DNA of 64,000 nucleotides from an uncultured Acidimicrobiales bacterium (lineage in GTDB: Bacteria > Actinomycetota > Acidimicrobiia > Acidimicrobiales > Aldehydirespiratoraceae): contig CATQHS010000001.1 in the NCBI GenBank assembly GCA_958296055.1, forward strand, positions 1,066,277 through 1,130,276. Reading direction: 5' to 3'. The notes under the pieces were generated by a model, which worked only from the letters and a program-made list of their open reading frames with translations, did no database searches and had not been told where the DNA came from. Position 1 is the stretch's first letter, and the number at the start of each line of letters is the position of its first letter. Position numbers and translations under genes: made by a program. Below are positions 26,626-34,506 of this stretch, in pieces.

Positions 26626-28500
26626 TCATCTCATGGGAGCATTCAGTACGACGAGGGCCAAGACTGAGGCCATGAAGTTTCGGGTGAGCGACAAAGTGGT
26701 CGCGTCCACGGAAAACCTGAGTCGGATGAGGTTGAGAATACCGGTCGGGGCGGGCAGATAGTCGAACGCGGCGGCGAGCGACTCGGCCATGTCGGTGGTG
26801 GTTGCGATCGCTTCGGGATTGAAGCTTCCGCCGGGAGCGGACATAACTTCGTTGGCCACCGCCCATTGTGCGTAGGTGAAGTACCAGTTGTCGGCGTCCA
26901 CATCGGCGATCAGGATTTCTCCGACAGGGGCTGGGGTCCCGTACAGATAGGCGGAGGCCCGGTACAAGAAGGCGGCCATCTGGGCGCGGGTGACGGTCTG
27001 GAAGGGGCAGAACCGACTGTCTCCGCATCCTAATGTGATTCCCCATTGGGAGACCAAGTCTATGGCCTGCTCGGAAGGGATGCCGTCGTCGTCGCTGAAC
27101 GCGCCCTCATAGCAGGTCGAGAGATCGTTGAAATCGCCGCTGAAATTCGTGGCGACGACTTGGAGATGGGCGGGCAGCGCACCGGTGATCTGGTTGTTGC
27201 AGAACCGGAACGATTGGCTGGCCCGCAGCTCGACTGGTATCTCGCCGGACAGCCGATTGTTCTGAACCCACACGAATAGCAGACGGTTCAGGTAGCCCAG
27301 TTCGTCGGGTATGGGGCCCGAAAGCTGATTGTTGTTGAGACGGAGCGCCTGCAAGTTGCGGAGGCCGCCCAGCTTAGCAGGAATAGAACCCGAAAGCTGA
27401 TTGTCGGAGAGACGGAGCGCCTGCAAGTTGCGGAGACTACCCAGCTCAGCAGGAATCGAACCGGTGAGGTCGTTATCATAAAGAGCCAAGTATCTTAGAT
27501 CGTGGAGGTTGCCCATCTCAGCAGGAATAGAACCCGAAAGCCGATTGCTGTAGAGATCCAAATACAATAGGTTGTGAAGGTTGCCCAACTCAGCCGGAAT
27601 AGAACCGGTGAGGTCGTTATTATAAAGTTCCAAGGCTACTAGGTTGTGGAGGTTGCCCAACTCAGCCGGAATAGAACCCGAAAGCTGATTGTTGAAGAGA
27701 TCAAGGAATTCCAAGTTTCGGAGGTTGCCCAACTCAGCCGGAATAGAACCCGAAAGCTGATTGCCGTAGAGATCCAAATCTTCAAGGGACTCGAGGTTGC
27801 CCAACTCAGCCGGAATAGAACCCGAAAGCTGATTATTATCAAGATCAAGGTACAGCAGATTTTGGAGCTTGCCCAGCTCGGCGGGAATGGAACCCGTCAA
27901 CATATTATGATCTAGGTATAAGTCTTCAAGGCTGCCGAGGTTGCCCAACTCAACGGGAATGGAACCCGTTAGCAAATTATTGTAGATATCCAACATTTTG
28001 AGAGATCCGAGGCCGCCCAGCTCAACGGGAATAGCCCCTGAAAGCTGATTATTATGAAAAACGAGACGCAGCAGGTTTTGGAGCTTGCCTAATTCGGCGG
28101 GAACGGCCCCCGTTAAACGATTATCGGATAGGTCCAAGTCCTCGAGTGAACCGAGGTCGCCGATCTGGACGGGGATGGTTCCTGAGAGATGATTATCCGA
28201 AAGGTCCAGCTCCACGACGCGGCCGGAGGAGATCCTCGTTCCCTTCCACGGGCTGGAGTAGTCGAGACCGTCATTGGCCGGATTGCCCATGAAGTGATTC
28301 CCGATCGCCACCAGCGCCGTGCAATCCGCTACCAGGCCCCGATTGGAACCCGGGTCCTCCACATAGGCTCCGTTCGAGCAGCCCGCAGGGTCAAGCGGCG
28401 CATAACCCTGCTCCGCGGCAACGCCCGCCGGCACCGCGGCCAAGCCCGCAGACGCGACCAGCGCCGACACCAAAATCGCCGTGAACCTTCTCATCCCCAT
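26626..28500 (-). CDS. plant-type LRR protein with SLH-like C-terminal domain (copy 2)
   Basis: 624 residues, the same architecture as copy 1 at 24717-26585: signal peptide, Cys cap, plant-type repeats (LYNNDLTGSIPAELGNLHNL), then the SLH-like tail (QAIDLVSQWGITLGCGDSRF). AAGGAGG lies 8 bases before the ATG at 28500. Only 40 bases separate it from copy 1, and both gene ends share flanking sequence, so the pair arose by a recent duplication of ~1.9 kb. A 14-G tract lies about 50 bases upstream of the start, in the probable promoter region, and could make expression switchable. Confidence 0.85.
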   Translation of the reverse strand: MGMRRFTAILVSALVASAGLAAVPAGVAAEQGYAPLDPAGCSNGAYVEDPGSNRGLVADCTALVAIGNHFMGNPANDGLDYSSPWKGTRISSGRVVELDLSDNHLSGTIPVQIGDLGSLEDLDLSDNRLTGAVPAELGKLQNLLRLVFHNNQLSGAIPVELGGLGSLKMLDIYNNLLTGSIPVELGNLGSLEDLYLDHNMLTGSIPAELGKLQNLLYLDLDNNQLSGSIPAELGNLESLEDLDLYGNQLSGSIPAELGNLRNLEFLDLFNNQLSGSIPAELGNLHNLVALELYNNDLTGSIPAELGNLHNLLYLDLYSNRLSGSIPAEMGNLHDLRYLALYDNDLTGSIPAELGSLRNLQALRLSDNQLSGSIPAKLGGLRNLQALRLNNNQLSGPIPDELGYLNRLLFVWVQNNRLSGEIPVELRASQSFRFCNNQITGALPAHLQVVATNFSGDFNDLSTCYEGAFSDDDGIPSEQAIDLVSQWGITLGCGDSRFCPFQTVTRAQMAAFLYRASAYLYGTPAPVGEILIADVDADNWYFTYAQWAVANEVMSAPGGSFNPEAIATTTDMAESLAAAFDYLPAPTGILNLIRLRFSVDATTLSLTRNFMASVLALVVLNAPMR

Positions 28501-28553
28501 GGCCGCCGCCTCCTTCTAAGTCCACTGCCTCTGCGTCCCTGCCTACAGTATCA

Positions 28554-28572
28554 CCCCCCCCCCCCCCGGGGG
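28554..28572. repeat. homopolymer C14/G5 tract upstream of the LRR gene
   Basis: Fourteen consecutive C followed by five G on the plus strand (G14 when read toward the LRR gene). Such tracts mutate by slippage and are used for phase variation in surface genes. It could instead be a sequencing or assembly artefact. Confidence 0.8.
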
Positions 28573-28619
28573 AATGCAACGGGTCCCGGATACCGGGTCC
28601 GGCGAAGGCGTAGGCCGGG

Positions 28620-29213
28620 TCAGGGGGCGATCCAGCTCGCGGTCAGCTCGGGGCCGCGTCGGCTCCACTCCTCGGCGGTCATGGCGAAGCGGAAGTGGTC
28701 CTCCCACACCCCGTTGATCTCGAGGTAGCGCTCGGCCAGGCCTTCGTTGCGGAGCCCGAGCTTCTCCGCCACCCGCAGGCTGGCGGCGTTGCGGGGCACG
28801 ATGGCGGCCTGGATGCGGTGCAGACCTAGCTTCTCGAACGCGAACCGGGCCGCCACCACCAGGGCCTCCGGGGTGTAGCCCCGGCCGGCCACGGCCTCGT
28901 CGATCCAATAGCCGAGATAGCACGACTGGAGCGGGCCGCGCTGCACCGACGACAGGTTCATCTCCCCCCGCAGCGCCCCCTCGGCGAAGACGCCGAACCC
29001 GTAGCCGACGCCCGTCTCCCGCTCCCGCTTGCGGGCCGAGCAGCGGGAGGCGAAGGCTCTCGGGTCCTCGGCCGGGTCGGTCAGGCCGGCGGGCCGCTGC
29101 GGCTCCCACTTGGTGAGCCAGTCGACGTTGCGCCGGCGCACCTCCCGCCACTGGGCGAAGTCGTCGCCGACCAAGGGGCGGAGCAGCACCCGGCGGCCGT
29201 GCAGCACGGTCAC
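28620..29213 (-). CDS. GNAT N-acetyltransferase, RimJ/RimL-like
   Basis: 197 residues of the GNAT fold: LHGRRVLLRPLVGDDFAQW at the start, the acetyl-CoA loop region YLGYWIDEAVAGRGYTPEAL, and the C-terminal NAASLRVAEKLGLRNEGLAE. The closest group is RimJ/RimL, which acetylates ribosomal-protein or other alpha-amino groups. Lies 105 bases downstream of ppx on the same strand and may be its own unit. Confidence 0.85.
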   Translation of the reverse strand: MTVLHGRRVLLRPLVGDDFAQWREVRRRNVDWLTKWEPQRPAGLTDPAEDPRAFASRCSARKRERETGVGYGFGVFAEGALRGEMNLSSVQRGPLQSCYLGYWIDEAVAGRGYTPEALVVAARFAFEKLGLHRIQAAIVPRNAASLRVAEKLGLRNEGLAERYLEINGVWEDHFRFAMTAEEWSRRGPELTASWIAP

Positions 29214-29318
29214 GGCCGGGCACTGTAGTTGCCTGCCCGCGGGCGCTCGGCGGGCCGAACGGCGGGCGGACCGGCCCTCGTGATCGGCCGGGCCGGCGGG
29301 CGGGTACCGGCCCGGGGG

Positions 29319-30299
29319 TCAGGGACCGGCGGGGTCGGGGTCCAGCAGCGACCGGGCCAGGCCGTCGAGGATGTCGGCCTCCGACACCAGGCAGCGGTCG
29401 AAGTCGAAGTAGCGCATGACCTTCACCAGAATGCACAGTCCGGCCACGATGACGCCGGCCCGGTCCGGGTGAAGGCCGGGATTGGCCACCCGGTCGGCGG
29501 CGGACTCGGTGGCCAGGGTCCGGAACACGTCCTCGGCCGCGGCCCGGGTGAGCTCGAAGCGATGGATCCGGTCCCGGTCGTAGGCGGCCAGGCCCAGCTC
29601 GACGGCGGCCGCGGTGGTGGCGGTGCCCCCCGTCCCCACCAGCTCGCACCCGGCCGAGATGCCCGGCATCGCCCGGGCCGCGTCGTCGAGGTGCAGTTCG
29701 GTCACCTGCAGGCAGGCGGCCAGCTCCTCGGGGAGGGGCGGGTCGTGGCGGACGTACCGCTCGGTGAGGCGCACGCAGCCGACTTCGGCCGAGTGCCACT
29801 GAAGATCGGGGGCCGACCCTGAGGCCGGCCCGGCCGAGCGCCGCGGGGGATCGGGGGCCGACCCCAGGGCCAGCTCGGTGGAGCCGCCCCCGATGTCGAG
29901 CACCAGCCAGGGGCCGGCGGCGGGGTCGAGCCCGGCGGTGGCACCCCGGAACGACAGGGCCGCCTCGGCGGCCGGGGTCAGCAGCTCGACCGGGGTGCCG
30001 ATCGCCTCGCCAGCCGCTTCCAGGAACTCGGCCCGATCGGCTGCGTCGCGGGCCGCCGAGGTGGCCACGGCCCGCACCCGCCGCACCCCGTGACGGTCCA
30101 GCACCGACCGGTAGGCGCGCAGGCAGCCCAGGGTTTCTTCGACCGCGGCCGGGTCGAGCCGGCCCGAGGCGTCCACCCCCCGGCCGAGGCGGGTGACGGT
30201 CTGGCGGCGGTCTATGTCGGCGCGGTCGGCGCCAGCGCCGGTGACCAGCAGGCGGGTGGAGTTGGTGCCGCAGTCGACGGCGGCGACGGGACCGTTCAT
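29319..30299 (-). CDS. ppx: Ppx/GppA family exopolyphosphatase
   Basis: 326 residues with the actin-like ATPase-fold phosphate motifs AAVDCGTNSTRLLV and LVLDIGGGSTELALG, plus TGGTATTAAAVELGL and AGVIVAGLCILVKVM. Degrades polyphosphate or pppGpp. The ATG overlaps the DUF501 stop (ATGA), and the two are coupled, as in the mycobacterial eno-ftsB-DUF501-ppx order. A ~35-residue Pro/Ser-rich insertion near residue 150 (APDPPRRSAGPASGSAPDL) appears lineage-specific. Confidence 0.9.
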   Translation of the reverse strand: MNGPVAAVDCGTNSTRLLVTGAGADRADIDRRQTVTRLGRGVDASGRLDPAAVEETLGCLRAYRSVLDRHGVRRVRAVATSAARDAADRAEFLEAAGEAIGTPVELLTPAAEAALSFRGATAGLDPAAGPWLVLDIGGGSTELALGSAPDPPRRSAGPASGSAPDLQWHSAEVGCVRLTERYVRHDPPLPEELAACLQVTELHLDDAARAMPGISAGCELVGTGGTATTAAAVELGLAAYDRDRIHRFELTRAAAEDVFRTLATESAADRVANPGLHPDRAGVIVAGLCILVKVMRYFDFDRCLVSEADILDGLARSLLDPDPAGP

Positions 30300-30859
30300 G
30301 CCTCGGCCGCGATGGCGGTTCCAGCCTCGGCTGCGGCGGCGACGCCAGCTTCAGCCCCCGCTCCGGCTCTGGTTTCGACCACGGCGGCTTCGGCGTCAGC
30401 CCCTTCTGGGTAAGCGGCGGCGAGGCGGTCGGCCGTCCAGCGGCCCACCGGGTCGTCGCCTCCGGCCAGGTGCCAGGCGTAATGGGCGTGCAGGCACTTG
30501 ACCCCCCGGCGGGTGCCGCCCACCCCGCCGGTCGGCCTCGGGCCGGCGGGGGCGGCACCGACGGCGGCGTCGCGCTCGGCCGCGTAGCGGGCGTGGGCGG
30601 CCTCCAGCGCATCGGCGGGCACCGCGGCCTCGGCGGCTCGGACCCCGCCGGAGGCTTCGAGCCGGCCCACCCGGCGCCGGGCTTCGGCGCCCACCAGCCA
30701 AAACAGGGTGGGCATGGGCCGGCCGTCTCGCAGGATGGGGGCGTTGCGGATCACCACCGGGTCCCCGGCCCGGTCCCGCACCACCACCTCGAAGTCGCCC
30801 TCGGGAGACCGGCCCAGCAGTTCAGCCACCCGGGCGTAGTCGGCGGCCGAGACCGGCAC
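30296..30859 (-). CDS. DUF501 family protein
   Basis: 187 residues from a GTG. The DUF501 core is clear: VVIRNAPILRDGRPMPTLFWLVG and, further on, GGVGGTRRGVKCLHAHYAWHL with conserved Cys and His residues. Function unknown in the family, though it is nearly always beside eno/ftsB and ppx. The C-terminal ~35 residues are an Ala/Glu low-complexity tail. Its start codon is in the last copy of a triplicated junction repeat (30861-30953), so translation may depend on re-initiation from coxG. Confidence 0.85.
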   Translation of the reverse strand: MPVSAADYARVAELLGRSPEGDFEVVVRDRAGDPVVIRNAPILRDGRPMPTLFWLVGAEARRRVGRLEASGGVRAAEAAVPADALEAAHARYAAERDAAVGAAPAGPRPTGGVGGTRRGVKCLHAHYAWHLAGGDDPVGRWTADRLAAAYPEGADAEAAVVETRAGAGAEAGVAAAAEAGTAIAAEA

Positions 30860-30860
30860 A

Positions 30861-30953
30861 GGCGGGCCGTCAGCTCAGGCGATCGACAGCACCGGCGGGC
30901 CGTCAGAACTCAGGCGGTCGACAGCACAGGCGGGCCGTCAGAACTTAGGCGGT
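30861..30953. repeat. triplicated coxG-DUF501 stop/start junction
   Basis: Three direct copies of a ~34-base unit start at 30861, 30894 and 30929 (ggcgggccgtcag...). On the coding minus strand the coxG TGA is followed by GTG mini-ORFs MLSTA* and MLSIA*, then by the DUF501 GTG. Each copy repeats the stop, the spacer and the start. Confidence 0.8.
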
Positions 30954-31675
30954 CGTCGGCACCGGGCCCAGATCACAATGACGACGACCACCAGCACGAT
31001 CACCGCCGGGACCAGCCGCTTGAGCACCGCCCCTCCGGCCATGCTCACCAGGTCGACGGCTTCCACGTCGTCGTCGTCGGCACCGGCGGAGGAGGGCACC
31101 CCGCCCGCCCCGGAGTCGTCCGTCCCAGCACCCCGGTCGGAGGCGACGTCGGCACCGCTCCCGTCACTGCCAGCGCCAGCGCCAGCGTCATCCGCACCGA
31201 CGGCGTCGGCGTCGTCAGCACCGGCGTCGTCTTCCTCCAGCATGGCGGCCAGGTTGTCGGCGAACTGGCCCATGAGCTTGGCGCTCACGTCGGCCATCAC
31301 CCCCCGCCCGAACTGGGCCACCTTGCCGCTGATGGTGAGGTTGGTGTGAACCGAGACGCTGGTGGTGTTCTCGTCCACGGCGGCGAGCTGCGCGGTGATG
31401 GCCGCCGAGGCGTTGCCGGCGCCGCGGGTGTCGCGGCCCTTGGCCTGGAGCACGGCCCGGTGGCTGGAGTCGTCCTTCTCGGTGAAGGTAGCGACGCCCT
31501 TGTACTCGGCGGTGATCGGGCCCACCTTCACCTTGACGACGCCCCGGTGCTCCTCGCCCTCCACCTCTTGGAGCTTGGCGCCGGGGAGGCAGGGGGCGAT
31601 GCGCTCCACGTCGGTCAGAACGGCCCAAGTGTCCTCTATGGACCGGGCCACCTCGAAGGAAGAGCTCAATTCCAT
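30938..31675 (-). CDS. coxG: CoxG/SRPBCC family protein
   Basis: 245 residues from the ATG at 31675. The CoxG-type SRPBCC domain (SFEVARSIEDTWAVLTDVER, IAPCLPGAKLQEVEGEEHRG, NLTISGKVAQFGRGVMADVS) is followed by a long Asp/Ala/Gly-rich linker and one C-terminal transmembrane helix (VPAVIVLVVVVIVIWA). CoxG anchors or helps mature Mo-containing CO-dehydrogenase-like hydroxylases at the membrane. It overlaps the upstream mocA gene by 10 bases and belongs with the xdhC-vWA-moxR cluster further along and the CoxL-like gene at 63.5 kb. Confidence 0.87.
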   Translation of the reverse strand: MELSSSFEVARSIEDTWAVLTDVERIAPCLPGAKLQEVEGEEHRGVVKVKVGPITAEYKGVATFTEKDDSSHRAVLQAKGRDTRGAGNASAAITAQLAAVDENTTSVSVHTNLTISGKVAQFGRGVMADVSAKLMGQFADNLAAMLEEDDAGADDADAVGADDAGAGAGSDGSGADVASDRGAGTDDSGAGGVPSSAGADDDDVEAVDLVSMAGGAVLKRLVPAVIVLVVVVIVIWARCRRPPKF

Positions 31676-32337
31676 CCGGCCAAGTCCTCCACGGTGTCGA
31701 TGTCGTCGGGGTTGCCCTCGCAGGGTAGCGCTCGAACCAGGTCGGGTTGGCGACGGATGAGCGTGCGGCCCCCTTCGTCGCCGGTCAGCGGCAGGCGGCT
31801 CCACAGCGCGGCCCCTACTTTCACCGGCGGGCGGAGCCGTCCGCCGAAGGAGGCCACGACCAGATCGTGGTCCTCGCTGCCCACCGCCTCCCAGGCCGAG
31901 GCGGGCACGCCGGGCTGGTCTCCGAGCCCGAACACGACGGCCCGGTGGCCCACCGACCCGGCGTAGGCCACGGCTACCTGCAGGGATGTGGCCTGGCCCT
32001 CGGCCCAGTCGTGGTTGCGCAGGACGGTCACGTCCTCGGGCAGAGCGTCGAGCAGGTCGGTCGCGCCCATCACCACGACGGTCTCGGCGAAGTCGGCGGC
32101 CCGGGCCGCGTCGACGGCCCGCCGGACCAGGGGCACGCCTTCCACCGGGGCGAGCAGCTTGTGGCCGTCGCCGGCGAACCGGGTCCCGGCCCCGGCGGCC
32201 AGGACCACGGCGGCGACCCCCTGGCGGGCCCGGGGCCGGGTCGGCAGCGGCTCGGCGGCGACAAGCTCGGCGGCAACAGGCTCGGTCACGCCCCCAGTGT
32301 GCCCGTCGGCCGCGGCTGGGACGCTCCCGCGGCTCAT
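31666..32337 (-). CDS. MobA/MocA-like NTP transferase for molybdenum cofactor
   Basis: 223 residues (or 207 from the GTG at 32289). The nucleotidyltransferase signature AAVVLAAGAGTRFAGDGHKLL, the phosphate-binding HDWAEGQATSLQVAVAYA and GLGDQPGVPASAWEAV place it with MocA/CoxI-type CTP:molybdopterin cytidylyltransferases, which build the MCD cofactor used by the xanthine dehydrogenase/CO dehydrogenase family. It sits in the cox maturation cluster and overlaps coxG, with which it must be co-expressed. Confidence 0.85.
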   Translation of the reverse strand: MSRGSVPAAADGHTGGVTEPVAAELVAAEPLPTRPRARQGVAAVVLAAGAGTRFAGDGHKLLAPVEGVPLVRRAVDAARAADFAETVVVMGATDLLDALPEDVTVLRNHDWAEGQATSLQVAVAYAGSVGHRAVVFGLGDQPGVPASAWEAVGSEDHDLVVASFGGRLRPPVKVGAALWSRLPLTGDEGGRTLIRRQPDLVRALPCEGNPDDIDTVEDLAGWN

Positions 32338-32365
32338 GGGACCGAGCCGGTCCTACCCTGGTCCC

Positions 32366-32443
32366 GTGGACATCGACCCGGCCGCGTCAGACCTCCCGGC
32401 GCGAATGCGGCTCGGGAGACGGCGCTCAGGCCGACGCCCGTGA
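32366..32443 (+). other. 25-codon mini-ORF, duplicated 5' end of the DUF6941-like gene
   Basis: GTG at 32366 lies 6 bases after TACCCT (32354-32359), a leaderless promoter. The frame encodes VDIDPAASDLPARMRLG and more, and ends at a TGA overlapping the GTG of the next gene (GTGA). Its first ~13 codons repeat the real gene's start (NIDPAASDLPAGLR), so it is a 74-base tandem duplication whose length (not a multiple of 3) created an upstream cistron. Confidence 0.7.
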
Positions 32444-32883
32444 ACATCGACCCAGCGGCGTCAGACCTCCCGGCCGGGCTGAGGGTGACGATGCTGCTGG
32501 CCGACAGCGCCCAAGTCGCCGACCGCAAGCTTTTCGTGCTGGGGGGCGGGACCACCGTCATCGGGCCCCGGCCCCAGCCGATGGCGGTGGCCATCCGCAT
32601 CGAGGTGCCGTGGGACCGGGCCAACGTCCCCCACGACTGGCGCCTGGAGTTGCTCGACGAGGACGGCCGGCCCGTGATGGCTGGCGAGCGGCCGCTGCTG
32701 GTGGCCGGCCGCTTCGAAGCCGGGCGCCCGGCCGGCATCCGGCCCGGCACGCCGCTGTCGGTGCCTTTGGCCATCAACTTCCCGGCCCTGCCCGTGACCG
32801 GCGGCTGCAGCTACACCTGGCAGCTCAGCATCGACGAGGCCACCCACTTCGACTGGCGCGCCAGCTTCTACGTAAAGCCATGA
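32440..32883 (+). CDS. DUF6941-like protein
   Basis: 147 residues from the GTG at 32440. Sequence TMLLADSAQVADRKLFVLGG, VAIRIEVPWDRANVPHDWRL, ELLDEDGRPV and YTWQLSIDEATHFDWRASF match a small beta-sandwich family I recall as DUF6941, common in actinobacteria with unknown role. Translation probably depends on the mini-ORF that overlaps its start. Its stop abuts the convergent stop of the two-repeat protein gene. Confidence 0.75.
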   Translation: MNIDPAASDLPAGLRVTMLLADSAQVADRKLFVLGGGTTVIGPRPQPMAVAIRIEVPWDRANVPHDWRLELLDEDGRPVMAGERPLLVAGRFEAGRPAGIRPGTPLSVPLAINFPALPVTGGCSYTWQLSIDEATHFDWRASFYVKP

Positions 32884-33495
32884 TCACGGCTGCGGCGCTG
32901 TTTCCGCGGCGGTATCCACGGCTTCGGCGCTGCGCTCTGCCGCTTCGGTGATCCTGTCGAACAGATCTTCTGCCTCCGCTCTGGAGATCCCGATGATCTC
33001 ACCGATCAGCAGCCAGGAAATGTCCCAGGCGGTGGCTTTGCTCATCCTGTGTATGAGTTCAATTCGAGCTTCGGCAATCTCGGATTCGCTAGCATGGTTG
33101 CCTTCAATCTTGAACAGATTTTCTGCCGCACGCTTGAGACAGTCAGCCCCTTGATAACGAGAGTTCATGAGACTCAGATTAGTGACCTGAGACTTACAGT
33201 CTTTGATACTATCAAACAGTTCTTCGGCCTCAACCGCTGAAGCGCCAATCATTTTGCCAATGCATTGCCAAGAAATGTCCCAGGATCGAGCCTGAGAGAT
33301 CTTCAATGCAAGCGCGCTCTGTGCATGGGCTAGTTCATTTGTATCTTTATGCTCTATCCTAAACCTGTTTAGATCTTCAGCAGCACGTCTTAGAGAACAC
33401 ACTTCAGCCGGAAGCATATCTTCAGGCGAAGGCCCCGGACCATTTTCGATCCATTCAAGGATTTCTTTCTCTCGATCAGTCAAACTTGCAGACAT
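32884..33495 (-). CDS. two-repeat hypothetical protein
   Basis: 203 residues. Residues ~32-95 and ~115-180 are two copies of one unknown helical module. Copy 1 is LRRAAEDLNRFRIEHKDTNE ... WDISWQCIGKMIGASAVEAE ... ELFDSI. Copy 2 is LKRAAENLFKIEGNHASESE ... WDISWLLIGEIIGISRAEAE ... DLFDRI. The invariant WDISWxxIGxxIGxSxxEAExLFDxI segment looks like a helix-turn-helix of sigma-70 region 4 or HTH-23 type. The gene is A+T-rich (27 of 60 at 33061-33120) beside the SBD-HNH nuclease, and the two were probably imported together into the cox cluster. Confidence 0.6.
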   Translation of the reverse strand: MSASLTDREKEILEWIENGPGPSPEDMLPAEVCSLRRAAEDLNRFRIEHKDTNELAHAQSALALKISQARSWDISWQCIGKMIGASAVEAEELFDSIKDCKSQVTNLSLMNSRYQGADCLKRAAENLFKIEGNHASESEIAEARIELIHRMSKATAWDISWLLIGEIIGISRAEAEDLFDRITEAAERSAEAVDTAAETAPQP

Positions 33496-33546
33496 GCCGT
33501 TACCACTTTCTCAATCGACGATACTTGAATCTTGTGTAGATGAAGC

Positions 33547-34494
33547 TCATACGAGCTGGCGCTCGGGTTGTGCGAACAGGTTTTTGTAATGCCATTCGAC
33601 GTGTTCCACCGCGGGCGGCTCGTAGCCGATCTGGGGCAAGCGCATCTTCTGGCCCGACAACGACACGAGGTCGCCTCCGCCCATGCCGGCCTGGAGGTGT
33701 TGGCTGACCAGGATCTTGCGCTCGCCGCGGACGACCGCGAGGCCCAAGGCACCGGCGTCGAAGAGCCGGTGGTGTTGCGTGCACAGTGATATCCCGTTGC
33801 TCAGGGTGCTCGGACCGTCCTTGGCGTGCATGCGTACATGGGCAGCTTCGAGGCCCACGAGCTGATCCCGCAAGCGCGCGCTGAAGTCGCAGAAAGAGCA
33901 GCAGAACTCGTAGGCCCTGAGTACTGACTCCCTGAAATTCGGGTCGCGCCGCGGCGATGCCAGACGGACATGCCACAGCAGGTCCACCTTGGCCAGGATC
34001 GACTGGTGCTGCGACTCGGGGAACTCCGCGTTCAGCAGTTCGTTGACGATGGCGTCGCGCAATTCCGGTTCGCCCAAAGCCGTCACAAACCGCGGAGCCA
34101 GCATTCCGGTGGCTTCAGCCTTCAAGAAGGTGACATCCTCCCGGGCCGGTTGCGACTTGGTCTTGTTGAGAGGTTGCGACATCTTGGCGATGTCGTTGCC
34201 GGCTCTATCACGAACTGACCAGATCTTTGGAGTCGTCCCGAGGTACACGAACGGGAACTGGGGCCTCGGCTCCGTTTTGCTCACTCGGTGGGTACTCAGA
34301 AGACTCCGAAGCTCTGCCTGAGCCTCTCGGAAGGAGACGACACCGCCCTTGCCGTTGGCGGCCCGGCCTATGAGCCACAACAACAGCAGCGGTTTGTACG
34401 GGGCCCGCTGTCCACCCGTGGTCTCAAATTTGCCGATTGAGTCGATGATCCCCTTCCAGTAGTCGAAGCCGTAGAGCTTGGATGCATCTCCCAT
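33547..34494 (-). CDS. SBD-HNH type IV restriction endonuclease (phosphorothioate-DNA-dependent family)
   Basis: 315 residues. The N-terminal half contains RAPYKPLLLLWLIGRAANG, the signature of the sulfur-binding domain found in ScoMcrA/SprMcrA-type enzymes. The C-terminal half is an HNH nuclease: CCSFCDFS (zinc knuckle), LEAAHVRMHAKDGPSTLSNG and ISLCTQHHRLFDAGALGL. Such enzymes cut DNA carrying phosphorothioate (Dnd) modification or certain methylated bases. No dnd genes are visible, so it would act on incoming modified DNA. It lies 12 bases before the xdhC stop, splitting the cox maturation cluster, which supports insertion. Confidence 0.8.
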   Translation of the reverse strand: MGDASKLYGFDYWKGIIDSIGKFETTGGQRAPYKPLLLLWLIGRAANGKGGVVSFREAQAELRSLLSTHRVSKTEPRPQFPFVYLGTTPKIWSVRDRAGNDIAKMSQPLNKTKSQPAREDVTFLKAEATGMLAPRFVTALGEPELRDAIVNELLNAEFPESQHQSILAKVDLLWHVRLASPRRDPNFRESVLRAYEFCCSFCDFSARLRDQLVGLEAAHVRMHAKDGPSTLSNGISLCTQHHRLFDAGALGLAVVRGERKILVSQHLQAGMGGGDLVSLSGQKMRLPQIGYEPPAVEHVEWHYKNLFAQPERQLV

Positions 34495-34506
34495 ATACGA
34501 AATCGC

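Noticed and set aside
24717..28500. Long repetitive DNA that could be a satellite or CRISPR array
   Set aside because: It encodes leucine-rich repeats in two full-length open frames with signal peptides.
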